This document shows positions 1-42,122 of a DNA stretch of 64,000 nt, in pieces; within the stretch, counting starts at the first letter, position 1; each line of letters opens with the position of its first letter. The DNA is from Balanoglossus misakiensis (lineage: Eukaryota > Hemichordata). Made by a program: the position numbers and the translations under genes. The stretch lies in NCBI GenBank assembly GCA_040954595.2, contig CM082588.2, positions 930,001-994,000 of the forward strand, read 5' to 3'. The notes under the pieces are model-generated. The model was not told the DNA's origin, ran no database searches, and saw nothing but the letters and a program-made list of their open reading frames with translations.

Positions 1-569
1 TTTCTGTCGTTGTTTCTCCATCTCTGCCTCTGCTGAGATCTGTTTCCTTCTGATTTCTTCATCCATTCTTTTCTGCTGTTCCAAAACCGTCTTGTCGTTT
101 TCTTGTTTTTCTCCTGAAGACGTCTCCTGCTGGGTGATCTGCTGTGTTTCAATGGCCTGTTTTTCCCTTCCATACTTTTCTTTTGTTGCTCCAACCTTTG
201 TTGTGCAACTTTCCACCACACACGGCTCAGCCAAAGTCTCAATCGCTTCATCCTCCAACGGTTTGATGTCGCACAGTTCTTTCCCTGTCACATCAGTTTG
301 AGTAGTCATCACATGGTCACTGGGTTCAACACTTTCTGCATTTCCATCTCCATTAACTTCAGGACCTTCAACGTCTTCCACTGAAACAGATATTTCAGGG
401 TCTCCATTGATGACATCATCATGACTGACCACATTCTTGGTGACATCATCAGAAGCTGTTGTCTTCTCACTGTTCCCAACTTCATTCGCTGTTGCTTCTA
501 TGTCAATACCGTTTTTCAAAACTGGTGTTGGGTCTTCTGGCTTTTCTGCATTGTCTGGTTGATTCACAA
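1..569 (-). CDS. ARFGEF3: ARFGEF3 exon 13 (partial), acidic and charged low-complexity linker
   Basis: The acceptor is tttttatag at 570-571, and the frame stays open for 569 bp to the window edge. The peptide (about 190 residues) is rich in Glu, Asp, Thr, Val and Asn (EVGNSEKTTASDDV; NGDPEISVSVEDVEG). It then turns into a Lys/Glu/Gln/Arg-rich segment (EQQKRMDEEIRRKQISAEAE) that looks like the start of a charged helix or coiled coil. The vertebrate protein also has a poorly conserved disordered stretch here. The exon continues left of base 1. Confidence 0.85.
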
Positions 570-3500
570 CTATAAAAAATGAAAAAAGTACAAACAAGAT
601 ATAAAAACGATGGTTTGTGTTACAATACAGCAAAGCAAGCAAATAGAATAATCCCATTTTAACATATGTACCTTGGACTGGTCTTGTTTCTTGAAGGTCG
701 AGTGATTCCAAATGTTTGTTAATTTCCATGATATGCAAGTCAGTTAGTGCTTTGCCTTCACTGATTGCTTCCAATGAATCTAACAAGGCAGCAATACATG
801 CTACACTCGTGTGACACACTGTACTTTCGTTGCTATGAGATGATTCCACAATACCATCCAGTAACCTGTGATACCAATCAAATAAACATCAAATTAGTAA
901 TGCCATCAGATAATCTGTGATGTCAAACAATTTTCGAGCAGTACTGCTCTAGAATATCAAATCTGCTTCTTTGATTCTGTACTTACAATTTGAGAAGATC
1001 CAAGTGTGAAGATCTGTTGGTTTCACAACTTTTCAGTGATTTCGTATCATACAATGGAGGTCCAGCCATGTCCAGAACTCGCTGTGGGTTACAAAGGACC
1101 TAGGGAACAAGAGAGAGAGAGAGAGTTACAGTTAGTGACATACTAAAATCTACAAAAATCAGAATCAGGACTTGGACTATATGTATATACAACCATGAAT
1201 CATGACTACACAGTAGACTAGGTGGTGATGAATCATTTTGAATTTTAATCGATTACCTCTTTGACTGCCTTTAAAGCCTCGTATCGATGTTGTGGTGGTG
1301 GATAAAGTAAGAAACGATGAAACAATGATGCCAAAACGGGTCGCAGTGATCCAACGCTTCCAACCAATCGTAGCAATTCTACACCAATCGCATAAATACT
1401 CTTGGCCGCCGAATGAACTACTGTAGGTGCTGTCGCCGAGCAACCAGAACCACGCCCATGGTCTGATACACTGCGGAATGCATCGTTGTCAATGCCACCA
1501 ACATTGTGCGAGGAGGTGATCGACTTTTCATTCTTGGGGTTTCCCAATATGGAAATCAATGTTGGACAAAGTTGCTGCCTGTAAAATGCAAACAATTGTA
1601 AAGAATTAGTCCAAAGAAAACAAGTTTGTTTTGATTATTTTTGGTATGGTTCTGGTCAAATCCTTCTTCGAAACCAACAGTATCATATTTCTGACTCAAA
1701 ACTCACCAAATAAGTTGAATAAATTTGTCATTGGTTCGTAGATCAGTGGAAGAACTGTTGAGGATTGATAATACACATTCCAAGTAGAGAACCATAAGTT
1801 GCTGACTCTGAGGGCCTGTCCATCTGTAAAATGAAATATTTAAAAAACATCAGATGATGATGATGATGTTGACAGACCATTAACATAACATTAACATATC
1901 ATCCATCTTGGATGTCGCATGAAACTGTTAGTAGAAAACTAAACATCAAAACACAACAGCTGGTGAATTCATGTTTTAGTAAGCGAAATAGAGAAAAGAG
2001 CCTTGTGTTTTTCTAACACAGAGAGAGAATCAAAATTAGGAAATGAAAGAAAGAATCAATCACATGAATAGGCCATGAAAACGAGATCTGGGTTTAATTT
2101 CGTTCATCAATTTCACTTTGTTCAGATTCTGTTGTGGGTAATTTTCATGAATCATGATTTTTAGTTTGTTAAAGCGTTTTGTGGGCCGATCACACAGCTG
2201 TTACGGCTGTATGAACAATGCTTGTTTCCATGACATCAATCATAACAGCTGTCAGGAAAAATTACCATCAGGGAGTTATTTGTGTTGGTAAAATTCACAA
2301 ACTAGTGCAGGCTTGAACATGTGATCGTGACAATACAGGAAGCATACGTTTGAAATGAGAAAGAAATTGAAAGATTTATTAGTTGTTGATGCCAGGCAGA
2401 GTGGTTCTTAACACATGCAAGAAAAGAAGCCTGTTAATGAGAATTTTGCATTATTCCAGCAAAATAATGTGAAACCTGTCTCAACCAGAACACAACTGAA
2501 GTCAGATTATGTTTGCTGTTTCATAAACCTTTGCGAAAGAAGTGATACAAGGCAATACTTCATTCAAATAAAACAGTAAAAAAAGAGCAATACGCAAATG
2601 AAAATGTTCAATGGCCATCACCATGGTGACAATAATATTATACTTTGTCTGTAACAATTTATATACCTTTCTGATACAGTTCTTATTAAGGAATCTGACG
2701 GTAACCGACAAAAAATCTCTTCAAACTTGTCAATATCACTGTAGGACAGAAACAACATTTGTACAAACAAACCAATCATGACTTGATGAACTTCTATAAA
2801 CCAGGGACTAAAATTAACCATCATTTTAAGAGTCTATCCCAAAACCACCCAGTTCTAATCAATTGAAATACACTTGTCTACACTTGTAAGTGGTAGTGTA
2901 CCAGAACCAGTCATGTTGAATCATGCAATTTCAAACAAACAAAGCTTAGTGCCCTATGACTGAACAGCAAATTCACCATTCAATAAATCATCACCAATAG
3001 CAATATATGTATATATTTACCTGTGGGAGTTTTCTAACTTTTTACAGAAATGTTCCAACACTTTCACTACATCATCACAGAGTGCCTCTGTTGGACCTGA
3101 ACTTTGACCTTGAATGCAAGACAAAAACATACACCAGATTATGTTATTGTCCTGGTAGTCATTATTGCCGAGTTCAATTATATTTTGTTTCATTTCCATG
3201 TTTATCAAAAAGAATCTCTTACCTTGAGAACTAAACTCTGCTACAATATCATCAGCAGCTTCATTCTATAATAAACAACATATTTTTAGTTGATAACACA
3301 AGTCTGTCACTGATAACTATAAAGAACAAGAAAAGATCATAAAAGTGGTCGTTTACAACTAAGAAAATGTTACAGTATACACCTTCATGCCAAACCAAGC
3401 ACCCTGAGACAATAGCATGTGTATATGATACTGTATCACCTGGAACACCAGGGTTGAACATCAAACCCATCTATTTACAGGGAAATATCTACATTTATAT

Positions 3501-6500
3501 GCAGGCATTGTAGAGATAATGTGATATCAAAAGGCACATATTAACACAATCACATGACAATCACATGACACAGCACCAAACCCACATGGTGATCACCTGA
3601 TGATCTATCTTACCCTGGATTTTTGTCTGTCTCTAAGATGAAGACTGATGGAACTCAGCATTTGAGTTATTGTGGCTTTTACAGCAGTATGTGTACTAAC
3701 TTGATGACTGGCTTTGAATGTAGCTATGCAGATCTGTAAGAATTAAACTTTACACATCAGAAAAAAGAGGTCCATGCATTAACATGCTCATCCTATCCCA
3801 GCACCAAATGTATTAACACTGTCGAGCCAGTTCTTTAACAATACAAATCCATCCACATTCAAAGGTTCACTTCATATATGAGAATGTGTCTTAACCCTTT
3901 CACCACCATGGTTCAGTCCAAACCCATTGTTTTCTATGGTTAGGTTGGACCTCTATAAAGGGAACTGGGGTGAAAGGGTTAAGAATGCTTCCAAAATTAT
4001 CCCTGTCTTATAATATGCGATGTGAATACATCTGAATATGGATCAGATTTGGCTTGTTACCCCATTCCCTTCCTGCCCAATTACCTTGCTCGACTCAACT
4101 GAAGCATGATTGGAAATGTGCTTAGTTAGGTCTGAGGTATATTTTTTACAGAATGTTGTAAGTGCTCCAATTAAAGTAGTCTTGACCTTATTCTTCACAT
4201 GTACCTTAGAGTTGCTAAACACTTCCACACAAAACTGAAAAGAAACATTTTGAGTCAACAAAATCACGTTGAGTAAACATGCCGTCAATATCACTAAAAT
4301 GAATACAAAAATATAACAGAAAATACCATATTGAATTGCAAATGTTATTGTTTCATCCTGTTGTATGATTTTCTTACCTCTGATACTCGCAAAGCAGCAC
4401 TGGAGTTGATGACGTAGTTTTCTGAACATGTCAGGGTCAATAAAAACTGTAGAAAATGATGGAAAGATATGAGTGAGATATATTGGAAGAGTTATTAAAT
4501 GCACCCAGACTAGGAATGTATTTTACATCAAAATTACCTTCATGATTTCAACTTGTTGGTCATCGGGTAAAGATGGTGTGATTGACAAAGTCTTCAAGAC
4601 TTGCATCAGCATTTGGTTTTCTTCTTTTTCTTCATTGGAATTTGACTTGAATCTCTTGTCAACAATTAATTTCTGCAAATCAAAAATCACTGATTATTTC
4701 GACATTTCCATGAAAATGTCATCAATGTGTAAATTTGTATAACGAACAAAAATGTCATATGCATACAAAATTCTAATGTCAGTGAATGGTAAATATTTGG
4801 ACATGGTAGATATGGAATTTATTTGCATAGAAAATTTTCACTCAATATAAATGGAACAGTATGTGTGTATAAAAATAAAAAGCAGAGATTTAAAAAAAAA
4901 AGCTCTGTATAGGTGTAACCTTGTCATGCATGTTGGTATAAAAACGAGCAAGCAAACAATGCATTGGATTCATGAAATCTTATTGTTTGTACAGCTGTGA
5001 GGCAATTTATGTGGTGATTTGTTCGGTAGAATTCAATGCAGTATTATTCCAGAATACTTTTATTTATTCTATTTAGTTTTATACCAGCACATATAAATGT
5101 ACAGGTATAGATTCTACATGTATACTGGTCAATTTTCCAAGTTTTTAATACAATAAGCATCATGAGATATGGATACTGAAACACTGTAATGGAATGAACA
5201 GATATGCTATTCCAATTAGGCATATATTAAAAGCTAGTGGTAATGGTGGATACTCATCCAAACCATCAAATACAATTGCCCTGGGACTTTACCTGCAGTC
5301 CACCAAGTGCAAAAGTGGCCAATTTGTTGTTTTTGGCTTCAAAGGCAAGTCTGAGAGGTTCCAGACATATTTCCCGCAGTTGAAATACTGGGGATGTCTT
5401 TGCGAGACTCTGTCCATCAAGGGTATCTGCAAAAAAAATTTACATATTCGTTTATCATATCAGGTACATCAGAAAATATTCAGCTCCTGTTTCCAGTATC
5501 TCAAATTTCTATCAAAAATACACGATTAATTTTCAACCTTAAATATAACATAACATTTCATTCAGACCTGTCCATAGCGGCCAGTCAAAGGACTTTACTG
5601 AGCAGATGGTCAGTAATGAAACGGCCACTATAGACAAGAAACAGAAAATTCTGTATTACTATAATCAAGATTGGTGAATCGAATCAAGGGTACCATATTA
5701 CAGCCAGCAATGTTTGTCATATGGTCACATCATATTGCTGCACAATATGCGGTATAATCCCCAAACGACTCCCACAATTTTGCCTAAGAACATAAATTTA
5801 CCATCCGGACAACGTGACTACGGCATTAGCTGCAATAATTGACAATTTTCTTTATCACGTCAGTTCTTTACCATCTAATACTTGGTCTGCCAAGTGATAT
5901 CAGATGCAATTTAAGTTTCTATTCACTGTATTTTCCTGTATTTTTATAAATATATGTACCCTCACCATATTTCTTTTCTTTCAGAAAGTGACCTGAAACT
6001 TGAAAGCACCTGGATTAAAGTACCTAGTAAGTGCCCTGTTTTTATTTTCACTCTCAATTATAACTACATATATTCTGAATAAGTTATATTTTTTTTTATA
6101 TATAGTTAAGCGTATATATAAACAAATACAGAAATTTGTCAGAAAGCAGCAATAATGTTATAATCATGAAAAGCATGAAATAGGCTTAGCAGGGATTAAA
6201 TTATTTAATAGTTAACTGTTCAACTCCATACATTCATCTATTAGGCAGTCAGATGAAGACAATAAACATATGATTCTAATATATTGATACATACTGTATA
6301 TAAATTTAGATCTTAAACAGGTTTTATATCTTAAACTGGATTAACAGATTATATTTAGAGGATTGAATTAGCAGTAAGGTCGTATTATGGAGTGAAACTG
6401 TTAAGTGACGATGACAATACACTGTTATCTCAAATATCGATCACTTTGGTGATGGTATTGTCAATTTCACCTAGCCGGCATCTTACTCATTAACACATTT

Positions 6501-6686
6501 CACACCTTTTTTAACAAATGTATATGAACATTTGATAGATGTGTTAATGTCAAACACTACATTTCCAGGCCTCTGTCGATTTGATCATCTTTCTCACTTA
6601 CCACAAGCTCTTGTACACGCTTCCCGTAGATTTTTATATCGACTTCCACTGGCATCTTTCGCCAGCTGGGTGAAAACATCTTCCAT
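1..6686 (-). CDS. ARFGEF3: ARFGEF3 (BIG3-type Sec7-family protein), 5' part of gene, 13 coding exons, C-terminus outside window
   Basis: Thirteen exons, each with an AG acceptor and GT donor, join in phase to 713 codons: 6602-6686, 5293-5426, 4538-4672, 4378-4446, 4085-4234, 3614-3733, 3223-3265, 3021-3108, 1707-1823, 1257-1578, 987-1099, 672-865 and 1-569 (cut by the window edge). The start is the ATG at 6686, giving MEDVFTQLAKDASGSRYKNL, which resembles the N-terminus of vertebrate BIG3. Other family-diagnostic stretches are EALCDDVVKVLEHFCKKLE (exon 8), LCPTLISILGNP and VSDHGRGSGCSATAP (exon 10), LLYPPPQHRYEALKAVKEV (exon 10 end) and SSHLDLLKL (exon 11). The visible part is the helical, HEAT-like N-terminal region; the Sec7-like part lies outside. 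By homology this is a large cytoplasmic protein related to BIG1/BIG2 ARF exchange factors; the vertebrate protein is thought to lack normal exchange activity and affects secretory granules. It is divergently arranged with ATE1. Confidence 0.94.
1257..1578 (-). CDS. ARFGEF3: ARFGEF3 exon 10, conserved core of the N-terminal region
   Basis: This 322 bp exon enters with two carried bases (TG, completing the Trp of LIW|QQLCPTL) and ends in phase 0 at AAAGAG/gtaatc. It encodes the two best-conserved visible blocks: LCPTLISILGNPKNEK with ITSSHN, then VSDHGRGSGCSATAP, AKSIYAIGVELLRLVGSVGS and LLYPPPQHRYEALKAVKEV. The short Asn/Asp-rich link GGIDNDAF replaces a Ser-rich segment of vertebrate BIG3. 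This exon alone identifies the gene as ARFGEF3 rather than ARFGEF1, ARFGEF2 or MON2, which lack the SDHGRGSGCS stretch as far as I recall them. Confidence 0.93.
3891..3982. mobile_element. piggyBac-type MITE, copy 1 (ARFGEF3 intron 5)
   Basis: 92 bp bounded by TTAA on both sides with perfect terminal inverted repeats (TTAACCCTTTCACC at the left, GGTGAAAGGGTTAA at the right). A TTAA target with CCC...GGG ends is the hallmark of piggyBac. The interior has no coding capacity. It lies between ARFGEF3 exons 5 and 6. Confidence 0.88.
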
Positions 6687-7542
6687 TTTACACCTCCGGT
6701 TTTCCCTTCTTCACTTACACATGACTTCTCTGAGCGATATATGACTGAAACCTTACAGTGGCTCTACCTGCCGCGCGGTAATAGCTTTGCTTACGTGGAC
6801 AGATGTGTTTTATTCGTATCATTCAGACACAGGTAGCGTTCTGTCTACAAAGCCAAACCGGATGTTACGTCTGTTATGACGAATAGCTTTGCGTGGATCT
6901 ATTTCTGTGATCAACAAATATGCTAACAAGTAACATATATTATAAGAAAAGCAAGGGAATCATCATTCGTAGGTTGATCTGTTTATTATGATGTTCACCA
7001 CTCAAAGACAATGACATTACTGTATGTAATAACACAACAGAAGTGTAATCGCACAACGGTTAAGGACAGTTTTGAGAGCGAAAATATAAGACCATGATCA
7101 CGATGGAGTTGTACTCGATTGCACACTCAGGTCACGGTGTGACCTCAGGTTCAGAGGTTATACTTCATGTTGAACTTCACTTCAGCAATCTACAAGTAGT
7201 CCACGGAAGATCGTGACTTCTTACAGGATTCGATTTTATTTGCCAACTTATCGTTATCCTCTGTCATATCGCATGATCACGACGCGGAAAAAAAATTACC
7301 GGCATGATCCCTTTGGTGTAAGCACTACATTCAGATTGAGATATTCATAACAGAAACGCAATGCATTGTGTGAAAACATTACAAATTCACTCCGAATTTG
7401 AACCCAAAGCTGGCTGAATCTGCACTGTCAACTGCAATCGAACACCTGAACTCGTACGTGGATACCACTGTTCACCAGCGCAGAATTAAAAGAAAAAACA
7501 CGTCAAGATATCATCTGGGCGATTGATCATCTCCTGAGCGAA
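6687..7542. promoter_or_regulatory. Bidirectional promoter region between ARFGEF3 and ATE1
   Basis: These 856 bp separate two divergent start codons (ARFGEF3 at 6686, ATE1 at 7543), so both promoters and 5' leaders should lie here unless an upstream non-coding exon exists. There is no convincing TATA box. A small CpG cluster includes the palindrome CCGCGCGG at 6771-6778, with further CpGs around 7262-7310. The 11-mer aatagctttgc occurs twice, at 6780-6790 and 6882-6892, each followed within four bases by gtgga. Transcription starts cannot be placed from sequence. Confidence 0.6.
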
Positions 7543-10777
<3,235 letters not shown>

Positions 10778-13700
10778 TTACATGTACATACATGTATAAA
10801 GATTCATATGTATAACAGGGTCAGATAGCCTGCAGTGCATCTGCGGTGAATTTTAATATTGTTTTGCATATCTTTACAATACTCCGGTCAGGTCAGGACC
10901 GCTATAAATTTGGCACCGAGACTTGTTAAAAATGAAATATTTATACCAGTATGTAACAATTCAACTTCAGCAAACTTCAACTTCAAACAAGATGAAAATG
11001 TCAGTAACATTGACATCTCGTTTCCAGTATGTTATTTCAGAAAGCTAATAAATTAAAATTCAAGAGTTAACATATAATTGGCAGTTATGATTTGTTTTTA
11101 TTTATGTTGAATGAATTAAATAAAAGTAACATGTTTGAATTATATATTATTCATTTTAAATATCTGAGTCTACAACTTTTTTATCTGCTATCAATGTCAT
11201 GCACACATCACCAATTTACACAAAACCTTTCACAAGCAAGTGGTTGTAATGTTTTAGAAGCATATAAAGTTGTACTAACTTGCTAAAATAAACATGACTA
11301 TAGTGAAAATGGACGCTTTCATTGATGTGATGTTTGTGTACCCGAAAAATTATACATGGACCCACCACCACCAACAGAAAATGCATTTTTGACGTGTTTA
11401 CTTTGTCTGGTACAATAAAGATGAACAAATAGTGTACTTGAATTGTCTGGAACAGTATTGAACGTTTGGCATAAGTGTGACTATAGAGGGCACTTGACTG
11501 TGGTAGCAGAAAGTGCAAAGCGCCCTCTTGTGTTTAAACCTTTTGCTAACAACTTTAGGAACAATTCATACACATGCACAGACAAAACTTGGATGTACAT
11601 TTACAAATATATTTTATTGCAAAAAAAAGACAAGACTTGACAGAAGCTTCAAAATAAACTGTAGCCGACTCTTCTAAACAAGTAAAGCATCACCCATAAC
11701 ATATGATATATATTACAACCTTGTAGATCAACATATATGGAACTTGAGCAGTAATTGAGTTGGATGTTTCAATGAACTTGTTAACATTAACACTGAATAT
11801 AAATAAACATAATAAAATTGTAAAAATGCTACAACAGCCGCGATAATAAAATACTACCTCTACAACTTTTGCATTGGTTGGTGCAGGAAAAAAAATATTG
11901 CCTCAAAATAAAACAATTAAAAAAAAGTTAAAATATAGCTCAAAAATGCTGATAATAAAGTAATTGCTACACAGTTGCATGATGGGTATGTATTTGCTTT
12001 GAACCAAACAGTATGATTGAGTCTGACTAAACACCAAGATTTCATCAACTAGAACTCCATACATATCAAATTCTACATCTATTTCAAGAGATATGTGTGA
12101 TTTGAGCACAGGTTACCATGACAATGAGACTGTCACACCAAAACCAATCACAATCCACTGTATTGCTTAGAGCCGATCACTTATACACACAGCGTATATC
12201 CTGCTTAATATTCTGCAGTACTTTCCAAATACAAATTATCACTCATTTTATAAATACATATACATACTCACTTGAACACTAAAAACACACTTTCTTGACA
12301 AATGTTTCACCAAAAGTTATAAAAATATGTTGAGAAAAATAGCCATTTCTTCTTAGGCGGTCCAGTATCAAATAACTCCCATGTATTCTCTGGCCTATAC
12401 TCTGATTATCAAAAGATTTTTTGGCAACATTTTCCATTTTGGCAAAAAAATACAGTTTATAGGTTTAAAATTTTGTAAGTGAATAAAATCTTTCATGCAA
12501 AGAAAAGAATAACATTTTCAGCGCAGTTACTTGACGGTAACTTTAGCCATGGTTTGTGAAGTCCTGAAAGAATACTAATCAGCCAATCAGTACTGACTTT
12601 ATTATCATAGAAATGCAACATTGTATCACACTGGCCAATCAGTGGACTTCACTATCATGAACTTGCAACATCTTTACATTGCAAGTGTACTCTGTCAGCT
12701 ATGATCACTGTTGCTTGTTTCTTTGTCGCCTGAATGTTTTTGCAACAATGTATCTGTCAGTCATGTACTTTGCTTTAACTCTAGTACAGATCATCAGCAT
12801 TTCTTGAGAAAATCTTAAAGAATTTCTGGCTGCAAAACTGACCCAACATGACAAAAATCTGGCACCGGGCATCAAGACAAGTCTGTCAAATGACCAGATT
12901 TAAAAAGAGCCTGGCGCCAAAAAATGAATGCAACGATTTCAAAAACTTACATCAGTATGAAAGGCAGACGGTCACAAAGCCAAGTATCTGCACTGAAATA
13001 TTATTAATCGCGACTGTAAAAATACAACTAACATCAAATGTTTTTGATGTAAAACTGTGCAGATGACATATGCAATACTTGACGACTAAGTACTTTGTCA
13101 TGGAGAGTACAATCATGTCAATCAAACACGTTTACATGACATCTACGGGTAACACTTCTAATTAGACACAGTCTAAATCCACTTTAGACACAAGTAAGTG
13201 TCCAAGAACTCTCCTTACCACAGTCAACACTCTTTAAAATGTCAAAGATCAAAAAATACAGACTTTCCATAAGTACTCAAAAATTCTCCCTCCACTTATG
13301 TTTCTAGTTTCACCTTGTGAAAAGACGTTATTAGAAAAATGGTCTATTTATTGGGCTCTCCTGTTTGTCTTTTATTCTAAAATATCTCATATAGTTTCTG
13401 TGTAAAGAAGCTCAGCTGGGGAAAGTCATTGTTTGATACGAAGTTTGAAAGTACAAGAAATAAAATAATTTTTTTTACATAGAAATATAACAATTTCAAA
13501 AGCTCTTCAGATAACACTAAAAAACATCTAACATACAGCAATCACAGTGGTGGAATGTTTAACAAACAGACAAACAACAATTCACACAAACGTTTGATCA
13601 ACAAGACAGAAAAAGATTTCAGTAAAGTAAAAGGCCACTCCAATACAAAGGGTATTCTTACTATTATTTAGGAAGTAGTATAGTTCTACTGTCTATGGTA

Positions 13701-14665
13701 AAATGGAAAAATAATTATATCCACTCTTGGTGGTCGCAGTTGATGACTGTAGAAATTAAGGTCCCATGAAGACTTATTTGGTATTCTACCAACACAAATG
13801 TAGTTGAAGAATTTTAGCACAGTTTATAACGAACTTCTCTAAAATTGTTCCCATTTTTACTGTACATGTACGACGGGAGTTGGTGATTAAAAAAGTTAAC
13901 ATCACATAGCAAAGTGACCAACTGGAAAAACGTACTCTGTTTAGTTCGTATGACCCTTGATCCAAGATCCCCACTCCTACTCAAACTGTATCCCATTCAT
14001 ATTTTCTCTTCAATGGATCAACTCTAAAGCCATAACCAAGGCAAGTTTTATTGTCTCCGTTCAATGTACTAATCCTGATTGAACTTTATTATTTTTCTAC
14101 TTCCACCAGAGTCTGGTTTCATGAATTCCCCTGATTTGGATAAATTAGGTATGTAGAGAAAAATAATATCTCATTTGTTTACAAACGTGTCTTTGTATGT
14201 ATGTATGCGTGTGTATGTTTGTGTATGTAGATGTGTGTTTATGTGTGTACATGGTTTAATTACCACCACTTATTGAAATTGATTTAAACACCTTATATAA
14301 AAATTGATAATTGCACTAGTTGAAGTGATTTAAGTTAAAAAAAGACATAAAAAACATTTTGTTGAAAGTGACAGAAAATCCCTCCATGTAAAAATAAAAC
14401 TTGTCTGACAACCTATAGTACTCTGATGACTTTACTGATACTGTGTTTGTTGAACACAACCATATTTTTGTCACATGATGCCGATTTCTAAATTTACACT
14501 CTGCAGATCAAAGATAGCAAACAAGTGTTAACTACCCCTAACTAGCAGTTACCATCAAAAAGAGCTAAACTACCAACAAATGTATCCACCCTTGTCATTT
14601 AATAATTTTGGACACATTATGCAGATGTTTAACAAAATAAAGAAGACCATCTGTGCAGTTTCTTT
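10778..14665. other. Tail-to-tail intergenic region and 3' UTRs of ATE1 and RUNX
   Basis: No coding exon was recognised; the reading frames are short and AT-rich. The left part should hold the ATE1 3' UTR (AATAAA at 11047-11052 or 11119-11124). The right part should hold the RUNX 3' UTR on the minus strand; candidate poly(A) signals read as TTTATT on the plus strand at 14085-14090 and 14047-14052, and as TTTAAT at 14598-14603. Also present are CTCF-like motifs near 11478-11532, a diverged 52 bp tandem duplication at 12581-12680, and a TG/TATG-rich simple repeat at about 14190-14250. Confidence 0.6.
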
Positions 14666-42041
<27,376 letters not shown>

Positions 42042-42122
42042 ATGACCAAACCGAAAGCAAAATCGAAGAAAGTCGAGAAGCCAAAGGAACAGAGTGGTGG
42101 TAGTAACCCCCTTGAGCAAAAG
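42042..42122 (+). CDS. SUPT3H: SUPT3H coding exon 1
   Basis: 27 codons, phase 0, donor CAAAAG/gtaatt. It encodes a lysine-rich, probably disordered N-terminus (MTKPKAKSKKVEKPKE). Assignment rests on splicing in frame to exon 2 and on position; the peptide itself is not diagnostic. Confidence 0.8.
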
